Positions 1 through 5,928 of a stretch of 5,928 nucleotides of DNA are shown here, piece after piece (positions within the stretch are counted from its first letter, which is position 1; every line of letters begins with the position of its first letter). This stretch comes from Acidobacteriota bacterium (lineage in GTDB: Bacteria; Acidobacteriota; Vicinamibacteria; Vicinamibacterales; SCN-69-37). The translations under genes were made by a program, and so were the position numbers. The DNA is taken from positions 1-5,928 of the forward strand of contig JAKALV010000210.1 in assembly GCA_021824055.1 (NCBI GenBank), given 5' to 3'. The notes below the pieces were generated by a model that made no database searches, was not told the DNA's origin, and was given only the letters and a program-made list of their open reading frames with translations.

Positions 1-1440
1 CACGCCAAGCCTCGCGCCCAGTTCGCGGAACACTTCGTGGTTCGGCCGCGCCTCGCCGATCGCGTCGATCACGGGCCGGACCAGATGCAGATGATAGGCG
101 CCGTACCCCTTCGCGATGTCGTAATGCTCGAAGAACGACGTCGCCGGCAGGAGCAAATCCGCGTAGAGCGCGCTGTCGGTCATGACCTGATCGAAGACAA
201 CGGTGAAGAGGTCCTCGCGCTCGAGGCCACGCCGCACCCGGTTCTGATCGGGCATGGTCGCCAGCGGATTGCAGTTGTAGGTGAAGAGCACGGTGACCGG
301 CGGATCGTTGAACTCGGTCAGCGCGCGGCCCAGATGATTCATGTTGACCAGGCGCGTGCCGGCGACCGGCTCGGCGACGAGGTCTTCGGCCTTGATGCCG
401 TACGCGGCCGAGTTGCTCATCGTGTAGCCGCCACCGCGCACGCCGAACTTTCCGGCCACCGCCGGCAGGGCCAGAATCGCCATCGTGGCGGCGCCGCCGT
501 TGCGGTTGCGCTCCTGTCCCCATCCGCAGCGAATGACCGCCGGCGTGTCGTCGGCGTACCAGGAATATGCGGTCTCGAGATCGGCTGCAAAGAGGCCCGC
601 TTCGGCCGCCGCGCGCTCGAACGTCCATGCGGACGCCATCCGGCGCAGATCGTCCGCGCCCGTGGTGTGATCGCGGAGAAACGCGAGGTCGGCGCGCCCG
701 CGCTCGAAGAACGCGCCGATCAGCGACAGCGCGACCACGAGGTCCGTGCCCGGACGCAACGCCAGATGAAGGTCGGCCTGGCGGGCCAGGGGGGTGCGTC
801 GCGGATCCACCACGATCACCCGAGCGCCCGCCTGCTGCGCGCGCTTGACGTGCGGAAGCAGGTGAATGCCGGTCGCCGACGGGTTCGCGCCCCAGACGAT
901 GATCAGCTTGGCGAGCTCGTAGTCGTCATACGCGACGCCGGCCATCTTGCCGTACATCTCGGTGGCCGCCACGCCGGTGGGCGCGGCGCACACGGTGCGC
1001 GCGAGACGCGACGCCTTGAAGCGCCGGAACAGCCGCGCGTCTTCGAGTTCGTTGGTGAGCACGCCGTTCGAGCCGCCGTAGTGGAACGGCAGCACCGCTT
1101 CGGTGCCGTAGCGCTCCGCCGCTTCGCGCATCTTGTCGGCGGCCAGATCCAGCGCTTCATCCCACGTGATGCGCATGAAGTCGCCGCGGCCCTTGGGCCC
1201 CTTGCGGATCATCGGATGTTGAATGCGCTCGTCGCTGTAAATGCGCCGGTCAAAACGGCGGACCTTGCCGCAGATGTAGCCGCCGGTCGATGGCGCCAGC
1301 GTGCTGCCGTCGATGTGCTTCACGCGTCCCCGTTCAATCGTGACCGCGAGGCTGCACGCATCGGGGCAATCGAGCGGGCACGCGGTGTGAACGACCGTGT
1401 GCCCCCAGGTCCGGGGCGGCTGGATGGCAGGATCAGGCAT
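1..1440 (-). CDS. Molybdopterin (bis-MGD) oxidoreductase, formate dehydrogenase/nitrate reductase-like, C-terminus missing
   Basis: Reading the minus strand from the ATG at 1440 gives an uninterrupted 480 codons to the window edge. The protein is a DMSO-reductase-superfamily catalytic subunit, which uses a molybdenum bis-MGD cofactor and one 4Fe-4S cluster for two-electron redox chemistry. Cluster ligands are visible as C21-x3-C25-x3-C29-x27-C57, followed by K59. C151, in the context TVCAAPTG, falls where FdhF has its selenocysteine (V-U-H-G-P-S), so it is the likely molybdenum ligand. Cofactor-binding segments follow: VWGANP (182-187), VVDPRRT (210-216), RPGTD (229-233) and GWGQERNRNGG (306-316). 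Near the end, DLLLPATSFFEHYD is typical of the family. Full members are usually about 650-750 residues, so the C-terminal dinucleotide-binding domain lies outside. No twin-arginine signal is seen, so a cytoplasmic location is inferred. The substrate cannot be told from sequence. No strong ribosome-binding site precedes the ATG. Confidence 0.93.
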   Translation of the reverse strand, partial: MPDPAIQPPRTWGHTVVHTACPLDCPDACSLAVTIERGRVKHIDGSTLAPSTGGYICGKVRRFDRRIYSDERIQHPMIRKGPKGRGDFMRITWDEALDLAADKMREAAERYGTEAVLPFHYGGSNGVLTNELEDARLFRRFKASRLARTVCAAPTGVAATEMYGKMAGVAYDDYELAKLIIVWGANPSATGIHLLPHVKRAQQAGARVIVVDPRRTPLARQADLHLALRPGTDLVVALSLIGAFFERGRADLAFLRDHTTGADDLRRMASAWTFERAAAEAGLFAADLETAYSWYADDTPAVIRCGWGQERNRNGGAATMAILALPAVAGKFGVRGGGYTMSNSAAYGIKAEDLVAEPVAGTRLVNMNHLGRALTEFNDPPVTVLFTYNCNPLATMPDQNRVRRGLEREDLFTVVFDQVMTDSALYADLLLPATSFFEHYDIAKGYGAYHLHLVRPVIDAIGEARPNHEVFRELGARLGV

Positions 1441-1489
1441 ACGCAAGTCTAGCGCAGCACATCTGTTATCGTGGCCGCAGGAGGCGGGC
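1441..1489. promoter_or_regulatory. Divergent intergenic region, presumed to hold promoters for both directions
   Basis: These 49 bases separate the start codons of the molybdoenzyme (minus) and the Yip1-family gene (plus), so promoters for one or both should lie here or inside the opposing gene. The only less GC-rich stretch is around 1461-1470 (atctgttatc). On the minus strand it reads GATAAC, a 4/6 match to the sigma-70 -10 box, and on the plus strand TGTTAT, also 4/6. No matching -35 box is clear on either strand, so the exact promoters are not established. The plus-strand gene has a good Shine-Dalgarno sequence, GGAGG at 1480-1484, five bases before its ATG. Confidence 0.3.
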
Positions 1490-2014
1490 ATGGCGAGTTT
1501 CGGCGAGCGGGTCCTTGGGGCGATGCAGCTGAAAGCGGCGGCGTTCGAGGACGTGGAGCACGATGCGACCGCGACAGGTCAGGCGGCGGCCGTGGTGCTG
1601 CTTGCGAGCATCGCCACGGCGGTGGGGTGGTCGTCGGCCAGCGGGCAGTTTGCGATCGTTCGCTCGATCATCGGCGCGCTGGTCGGCTGGGGACTGAGCG
1701 CCGTTCTGATCTGGCTGATCGGCACGCGTCTGCTGCCGGGGCGCAATACCGAGGCGGATCTCGGCCAGCTGCTGCGCGCCTGCGGATTTGCCCAGGCCGC
1801 CGGCATCCTGCATGTGGTCGCGATCGTGCCCGGCGGGTGGGTCTTCTCGCTGTTCGTCATCGGCATCTGGGTGCTCATCGCCAACGTCATCGCGGTGCGA
1901 CAGGCCCTCGACTACGACTCCACGTCCCGCGCGCTTGCCGTGTGCGCCATTGCGTGGGTCGCGCAGGTGGTGATTCTGCTGATCTTCGGCGGCGTCCGGG
2001 TGTTCAGCCTTTAG
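1490..2014 (+). CDS. Yip1-family integral membrane protein
   Basis: This is a 174-residue hydrophobic protein. The ATG at 1490 is chosen because GGAGG lies five bases upstream and the family-like N-terminus (SFGERVLGAMQLKAAAFEDV) begins there; an in-frame GTG at 1397 would add 31 residues that overlap the divergent gene and look unlike protein. An N-terminal soluble stretch (1-30) with an FEDVEHD segment is followed by about five predicted membrane spans: 32-47, 59-79, 96-113, 116-136 and 147-167. This layout matches bacterial Yip1-domain proteins, which are short, multi-spanning and of unknown biochemical role; the name comes from eukaryotic Rab-interacting proteins and does not establish a trafficking function here. 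It is the first gene of a tight plus-strand block, ending four bases before the NADH dehydrogenase. A helper or membrane-organising role for its neighbours is only a guess. Confidence 0.8.
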   Translation: MASFGERVLGAMQLKAAAFEDVEHDATATGQAAAVVLLASIATAVGWSSASGQFAIVRSIIGALVGWGLSAVLIWLIGTRLLPGRNTEADLGQLLRACGFAQAAGILHVVAIVPGGWVFSLFVIGIWVLIANVIAVRQALDYDSTSRALAVCAIAWVAQVVILLIFGGVRVFSL

Positions 2015-2018
2015 TCGC

Positions 2019-3287
2019 ATGGCGCCTCCGCGCGTGGTGATCATCGGTGGCGGCTTCGGCGGCTTGCAGGCCGCCAAGGCGCTGGCGCGCGCGCCCGTAC
2101 AGGTGACGCTGCTCGACCGGCGCAACCATCACGTGTTCACGCCGCTGCTGTATCAAGTGGCCACCGCGGGACTGTCGCCGGGCGATATCGCGTCGCCGAT
2201 CCGATGGATTCTGCGGCGCCAGCGCAACGTCAGCGTGCAGATGGCGGACGTGCAGGCGGTGGACGCCGCGCGGCGGGTTGTGCAGCTTCGTGACGGTCCC
2301 GGCGATCGCGAGGTGCCGTACGACTACTTGATTGTGGCCAGCGGCGCCACGCACGCGTACTTCGGGCATGCCGACTGGGCGCGCGTGGCGCCGGGACTCA
2401 AGACCCTCGAAGACGCGTTGACGGTGCGGCGCGAAGTGCTCCTCGCATTTGAGCGGGCCGAGCGCGAGCGCGATCCGCTGGCGCAACGGCGCCTGCTGAC
2501 CTTCGTTGTGGTTGGCGCGGGGCCGACTGGCGTGGAACTGGCCGGCGCGCTCGCGGAAATTTCGCGGCACGCGTTGGCCAGCGACTTCCGCATGATCGCG
2601 CCCGAGACGGCGCGCATCATCCTCATTGAAGCCGGACCGTCGGTGCTCGCCGCTTACCCCGATGCGCTACGCGCCTTCGCCCGCCGCGCGCTCGAACGGC
2701 TCGGCGTGTCGGTGTGGACGGGCAGTGCCGTGACGTCGATCGCGCCGGGCCAGGTGCGCGTGGGCACGGAAACGATCGACGCCGGCACCATTCTGTGGGC
2801 CGCCGGCGTGGCGGCCTCGCCGCTGGGCGCGTCGCTTGGCGCGCCGATCGATCACGCTGGGCGCGTGCAGGTGTTACCCGACCTGTCCGTGCCCGGCCAA
2901 CCGAACGTCTTCGTCGTGGGCGATCTGGCCGCATTTCCGGGGCCGAATGGCCGGCCCTTGCCCGGCGTGATCCAGGTCGCGCTGCAGCAGGCGGACCACG
3001 CCGCGAAAAACATTGTGCGCGCGCTCAAACATGAAACATCCGCGCCATTTGTGTATGACGATCCTGGCAACATGGCCACGATCGGACGCAATTCCGCGGT
3101 GTGCGATTTGGGCCGGATTCAGCTGAAAGGTTTCACGGCGTGGCTCGCCTGGGTGTTTCTGCACGTCTACAAACTCATCGGATTTCGAAATCGTCTATCG
3201 GTCATGACCGAGTGGGCATTTTCGTATGTGACCTACCAACGATCTGTGCGGCTGATTACTCACGAATCGATCGCCGATAATAGGTAG
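2019..3287 (+). CDS. ndh: Type II NADH:quinone oxidoreductase (NDH-2)
   Basis: This 422-residue flavoprotein oxidises NADH and reduces membrane quinone without pumping protons. The N-terminal FAD-binding Rossmann fold shows G10-x-G12-x-x-G15 and the acidic D33 at the end of the second strand, followed by the NDH-2 hallmark TPLLYQVATAGL (41-52). The NADH-binding fold shows G166-A-G168-P-T-G171 with E173, and the acidic E204 favours NADH over NADPH. The second FAD contact is VGDLAAFPG, with G301-D302. IQVALQQ (318-324) matches the AQxxxQ-type quinone-site motif. The hydrophobic, aromatic tail from F372 (AWLAWVFLHVYKLIGFRNR) is expected to anchor the protein on the inner face of the cytoplasmic membrane. 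Length is normal for the family. The ATG at 2019 lies four bases after the Yip1-family stop without a clear ribosome-binding site, suggesting translational coupling. The gene symbol is by family, not proven orthology. Confidence 0.95.
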   Translation: MAPPRVVIIGGGFGGLQAAKALARAPVQVTLLDRRNHHVFTPLLYQVATAGLSPGDIASPIRWILRRQRNVSVQMADVQAVDAARRVVQLRDGPGDREVPYDYLIVASGATHAYFGHADWARVAPGLKTLEDALTVRREVLLAFERAERERDPLAQRRLLTFVVVGAGPTGVELAGALAEISRHALASDFRMIAPETARIILIEAGPSVLAAYPDALRAFARRALERLGVSVWTGSAVTSIAPGQVRVGTETIDAGTILWAAGVAASPLGASLGAPIDHAGRVQVLPDLSVPGQPNVFVVGDLAAFPGPNGRPLPGVIQVALQQADHAAKNIVRALKHETSAPFVYDDPGNMATIGRNSAVCDLGRIQLKGFTAWLAWVFLHVYKLIGFRNRLSVMTEWAFSYVTYQRSVRLITHESIADNR

Positions 3288-4385
3288 GTGAACCCGCGCC
3301 CAGTCTCAGGTTGGTGGTGGCCGCCGCTGGCGGCTGCCTTGCTGTTGACCGCCCCGTGGCCCGCGGCGTTTGTGGACGTGGCCTATTCGCGCGGACTGTA
3401 TCGCTGGGAGCAGACCTTCCTCACCACGATCTCCAACCTCACGCCCTGGACCTGGTTTGACGTCCTGATCGCGATCGCCGTCGGCCTGTGTCTGCGCCGG
3501 CTCGCGCTCCTGGTCCGCGATGCGCGGGCCGCCGGACCGATCGCCGCCCTGGCCCAGGCCGGACGCCGGATCGCGCGCGCCACCGGCTACGTCCTGCTGG
3601 CGTTCCTGTTGCTGTGGGGCCTGAACTACCGGCGCACGCCGCTGATGACGCTCTTGGCGCCGGTGACGCCGCCCGCCGCCTCCACGGACGATCTGCGGCA
3701 GCTGGCCCTCGACGCGTCGTCGCTCGCCGCGCGGACGCGGCCGGCCGCGCGCCGGCATCTGCTCAGCTACGATGACGTCGCGGACGTCCTGCCGGCGCCC
3801 TTCAATCTGTCGCTGACGCGCCTTGGCCTGCCCCCGCTGATTGTCACCGGACGCCCGAAGTACACGATCTTCACGCCGTTCTTCACGCGGGCCGGGGTGA
3901 ACGGCATGGTGGACCCGTTCGCGCTCGAATCGCTCGTGCATCCCGACCTGCTGCCGTTCGAGCGGCCGTTCGTGCTGGCGCACGAGTGGGGACATCTGGC
4001 CGGGCTGGCCGACGAAGCGGAGGCGAGCGCGCTGGGATGGTCGGCCTGCATGCGCGGCGACGAGCCGTTGGTGTACAGCGCGTCAATGTATCTGCTGGTG
4101 GAAACAAGCTCGGCGCTGCCCGCGCGCGCGTGGCGTGACGTGCTGGCGCACGCCGATCCCGGCGTGCTCGAGGACCTGGCCGCCCTGGCTCAGCGATGGA
4201 AGCTGATTCAGCCGAAGGTGCGGCAGACATCGTTCAGGGTGTATGACGAATATCTGAAGGCCAATCAGGTCGAAGACGGCGTGCGCAGCTACAGCCGGGC
4301 GCTGCAGCTGATCCTCACGCCGATGCTGCGCGACCAGCTCAACGGTCTTCGCTCCGATCGAGTCGATCCAACTCGTCCGCGGTGA
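3288..4385 (+). CDS. DUF3810-like membrane protein with HExxH zinc metallopeptidase motif
   Basis: This 365-residue protein starts with GTG directly after the NDH-2 stop codon, with no intervening base. The GTG is favoured because the next internal methionine comes only after the third membrane span. Predicted spans lie near 9-30, 54-76 and 97-115. The C-terminal two thirds are soluble and contain H232-E-W-G-H236 followed by G239, E243 and E245, then a GWSACMRG segment; this HExxHxxGxxxExEA pattern followed by a small-residue/Cys stretch resembles DUF3810 proteins. By analogy with gluzincins, H232 and H236 would bind zinc, E233 would act as general base, and E243 or E245 could be the third ligand. 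No DUF3810 member is known to me with a defined substrate, so peptidase activity is inferred from the motif. Orientation of the soluble domain is not decided by the sequence. The last 47 bases overlap the convergent zinc-ribbon gene. Confidence 0.82.
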   Translation: MNPRPVSGWWWPPLAAALLLTAPWPAAFVDVAYSRGLYRWEQTFLTTISNLTPWTWFDVLIAIAVGLCLRRLALLVRDARAAGPIAALAQAGRRIARATGYVLLAFLLLWGLNYRRTPLMTLLAPVTPPAASTDDLRQLALDASSLAARTRPAARRHLLSYDDVADVLPAPFNLSLTRLGLPPLIVTGRPKYTIFTPFFTRAGVNGMVDPFALESLVHPDLLPFERPFVLAHEWGHLAGLADEAEASALGWSACMRGDEPLVYSASMYLLVETSSALPARAWRDVLAHADPGVLEDLAALAQRWKLIQPKVRQTSFRVYDEYLKANQVEDGVRSYSRALQLILTPMLRDQLNGLRSDRVDPTRPR

Positions 4386-4596
4386 TGGGGCGGGACGAGA
4401 GTCCCGTCCGGAGATCTTCCGGTTCGCCGTCCGGGCCTTCGGTCATCGGCAGGCGGATTTCGTACCACATGCGCCGATTGCACGAGTGGCAGCGGTACGG
4501 CTGCTTTTCACTGAAGATGCGCCGCAAACGCTCGACCACGGATCGCGCGCGCGAGGGATAGACGCGCGACGATCCGCAGGACGGGCACTTCTGCAC
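4339..4596 (-). CDS. Small zinc-ribbon protein
   Basis: This 85-residue protein has two CxxC knuckles, C4-P-S-C7 near the N-terminus and C36-H-S-C39, which together make a plausible four-cysteine zinc ribbon. Between them lies a basic stretch (SRARSVVERLRRIF). A conserved-looking RRMWYEIR follows the second knuckle, then an acidic, probably disordered tail. The start used is GTG at 4596, only three codons before the first cysteine. No good ribosome-binding site is seen; an in-frame ATT at 4605 would add three residues, and the ATG at 4613 is in a different frame and gives no cysteine knuckles. The gene begins 29 bases after the kinase stop on the same strand, so cotranscription is plausible. 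Its 3' end overlaps the convergent DUF3810-like gene by 47 bases. Binding of nucleic acid or protein is possible but unproved. Confidence 0.75.
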   Translation of the reverse strand: MQKCPSCGSSRVYPSRARSVVERLRRIFSEKQPYRCHSCNRRMWYEIRLPMTEGPDGEPEDLRTGLSSRPITADELDRLDRSEDR

Positions 4597-4603
4597 GTCC
4601 TGA

Positions 4604-4613
4604 ATGGTACCAT
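4604..4613. repeat. 10-bp perfect palindrome between kinase and zinc-ribbon genes
   Basis: ATGGTACCAT is a perfect inverted repeat within the 29-base gap between the kinase stop and the zinc-ribbon start. It has no loop and no following T-run, so it does not look like an intrinsic terminator. It could be an operator half or simply chance. Confidence 0.3.
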
Positions 4614-4625
4614 GCGACCGCGCCC

Positions 4626-5928
4626 TCAGCGGGCGTCGTCCAGCATCTGACGAATGCGGGATGCGAGCGACGCGGGCGTGTACGGTTTCTGGATGAATTG
4701 CACGCCGGGTTCCAGCACGCCGTGTTGCACGATGGCGTCCTCGGTGTAGCCGGACGCGTACAGCACCTTGAGATCGGGACGCTTCGCCGTCAGCAGCATC
4801 GCCAGCTCGCGGCCGCCCATCTTGGGCATCACCACGTCGGTGGCGAGCAGGTCGATGCGCTCCGGCCAGTCGCCGTAGCGCTCCATCGCGGCCAGTCCGT
4901 CAGACGCGCTCAGCACCCGGTAGCCGAGCCGCGCGAGCGCCTGGCTCACCAGCGACAGGATCGTCGCGTCGTCTTCCACGACCAACAGCGTTTCGGATCC
5001 GCGTGGAACCGGCTGAGCCGGCACGATTGGCGCCGACATCGGCGCGGGTGCGTTGATGTGCGGTAGAAAGATCTCGAACGTTGTGCCGCGGCCCGGTTCA
5101 CTGCGGACGAGGATGCGCCCGCCCGCCTGGCGCACGATGCCGTGGCAGACCGCGAGGCCCAGGCCCGTGCCGTGGCCCGTGGGCTTGGTCGTGAAGAAGG
5201 GCTCGAAGACGCGCGCGAGCACGTCGGCCGGCATCCCCGATCCGGTGTCTTCCACCGTCACGCGCACGTGCGGGCCGGCCTCGAGGTCGACATGCGCGCG
5301 GGCCTCCGCGGCAGTCAGCGTCACGTCGCGCGCGCGGATCGTCAGCGATCCGCCGTTCGGCATCGCGTCGCGCGCGTTGAGCGACAGGTTCATGACAAGC
5401 TGTTCGACGCTGCCCACGTCGATCTTCACGGCCCCGACGGCCGGATCGGTGTCGAGGACGAACTCGATGTGCTCGCCGAGCAGCCGCCGGATCATCGGGC
5501 CCACGCGTTCGAGCACGACGTGCAGGTTGACGACCTCCGGTTTGACGATGCGCCGACGGGCAAAGGCGAGCAACTGCTGCGTTAGGCCGGCGCCGCGTTC
5601 CGCCGATTCGATCACGCGATCCAGGTCGCGCGCCGCGGGTGACCCGAGAGGCAGCTTGCCCTTGGCGATCGACGCGAACCCCAGCACCGACGTGAGGAGG
5701 TTGTTGAAGTCGTGCGCGACGCCGCCGGCCAGGCGGCCGATGCTCTCGACCTTCTGGGCCTGTCGCAGCTGCTCCTCGAGCTCATCTCTGGCCGCCTTCG
5801 TGGCGCGATGGTCCGTGGTGTCGCTGATGAACCCGTGCCACAACACGGACCCGTCCGGCTCGCGCTCCGGCACGGCGTTGCCGTACAGCCACCGCGTGTC
5901 GCCGCCTGGAAACTGCACCCGGAACTCG
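4626..5928 (-). CDS. Hybrid PAS/sensor histidine kinase with C-terminal receiver domain, N-terminus missing
   Basis: The frame is open from the window edge at 5928 to a TGA at 4626-4628 (433 complete codons plus stop) and begins inside a PAS/PAC domain (EFRVQFPGGDTRWLYG, ending near SDTTDHR), so the true start is upstream. The GTG at 5918 is internal. A short coiled-coil linker leads into the dimerisation domain with the phospho-accepting His at 5714-5712 (GGVAHDFNN). The ATPase domain shows the N box NLSLNARDAMPNGG, the G1 box DTGSGMP and the G2 box GHGTGLGLAVCHG. A linker rich in Pro and Ala joins the receiver domain, which has the acidic pair at 4973-4968 (VVEDD), phospho-acceptor Asp at 4838-4836 (TDVVMP) and conserved Lys at 4688-4686 (QKPYT). 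All catalytic residues are intact. No DNA-binding or other output domain follows the receiver, so phosphate probably passes to a separate partner or acts in feedback. The signal sensed is unknown. Confidence 0.94.
   Translation of the reverse strand, partial: EFRVQFPGGDTRWLYGNAVPEREPDGSVLWHGFISDTTDHRATKAARDELEEQLRQAQKVESIGRLAGGVAHDFNNLLTSVLGFASIAKGKLPLGSPAARDLDRVIESAERGAGLTQQLLAFARRRIVKPEVVNLHVVLERVGPMIRRLLGEHIEFVLDTDPAVGAVKIDVGSVEQLVMNLSLNARDAMPNGGSLTIRARDVTLTAAEARAHVDLEAGPHVRVTVEDTGSGMPADVLARVFEPFFTTKPTGHGTGLGLAVCHGIVRQAGGRILVRSEPGRGTTFEIFLPHINAPAPMSAPIVPAQPVPRGSETLLVVEDDATILSLVSQALARLGYRVLSASDGLAAMERYGDWPERIDLLATDVVMPKMGGRELAMLLTAKRPDLKVLYASGYTEDAIVQHGVLEPGVQFIQKPYTPASLASRIRQMLDDAR

Noticed and set aside
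37..1452. A 471-codon open frame on the plus strand
   Set aside because: It lies antisense to the molybdoenzyme, whose minus-strand frame carries a full set of family motifs. The plus-strand product is rich in Arg, Ala, His and Val without any recognisable domain, as expected from a GC-rich shadow frame.
1397..1489. Upstream in-frame extension of the Yip1-family protein from GTG at 1397
   Set aside because: It would overlap the start of the divergent molybdoenzyme, and the ATG at 1490 has a well-spaced GGAGG; the extra 31 residues do not resemble the family N-terminus.
1466..2125. A 219-codon minus-strand open frame opposite the Yip1-family gene
   Set aside because: The product is low-complexity and rich in Arg, Asp, Gln and His with no domain, and it runs across two well-supported plus-strand genes.
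2004..2570. A 188-codon minus-strand open frame opposite the NDH-2 gene
   Set aside because: It is antisense to the FAD- and NADH-binding motifs of NDH-2 and has no recognisable motif of its own.
3306..3995. A 229-codon minus-strand open frame opposite the DUF3810-like gene
   Set aside because: Arg/Gln/Gly-rich product antisense to the membrane spans and HEWGH motif; a codon-bias shadow.
4597..4625. Possible intrinsic terminator after the kinase gene
   Set aside because: The palindrome at 4604-4613 has no loop, and no T-run follows on the minus strand.
5142..5585. A 147-codon plus-strand open frame within the kinase gene
   Set aside because: It is antisense to the kinase ATPase domain (N and G boxes) and shows no domain features.

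Overview
The window is strongly GC-rich, densely coded, and has the gene content of a bacterial chromosome. The Yip1-family protein, the NDH-2 with its C-terminal tail, the DUF3810 protein and the hybrid kinase together fit a soil-type Acidobacteriota (Vicinamibacteria-like) or another high-GC environmental lineage. That placement is inference from protein style; no rRNA or other marker gene is present. No tRNA, rRNA, CRISPR array, insertion sequence or phage gene was seen.

Layout. Positions 1-1440 on the minus strand hold the first 480 residues of a molybdenum bis-MGD oxidoreductase whose C-terminus runs off the left edge. It is oriented away from a three-gene plus-strand block: a Yip1-family membrane protein (1490-2014), a type II NADH dehydrogenase (2019-3287) and a DUF3810-like membrane protein with an HEWGH metallopeptidase motif (3288-4385). 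The gaps inside this block are 4 and 0 bases, so it is very probably one transcription unit. Facing it on the minus strand are a small zinc-ribbon protein (4339-4596), whose 3' end overlaps the DUF3810 gene by 47 bases, and upstream of that a hybrid PAS/histidine kinase/receiver protein (4626 to beyond 5928) whose N-terminus runs off the right edge.

How the genes may work together. The plus-strand block joins a non-proton-pumping entry point for NADH electrons into the quinone pool with two integral membrane proteins of unproved function. The divergent molybdoenzyme is also a redox protein, but nothing in the window shows that it passes electrons to NDH-2. The kinase and zinc-ribbon genes are separated by 29 bases and may be cotranscribed; no target of the kinase is visible.

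I looked for an undescribed system and found no convincing one. The best leads are the tight NDH-2/DUF3810 pairing and the unassigned subfamily of the cysteine-type molybdoenzyme.
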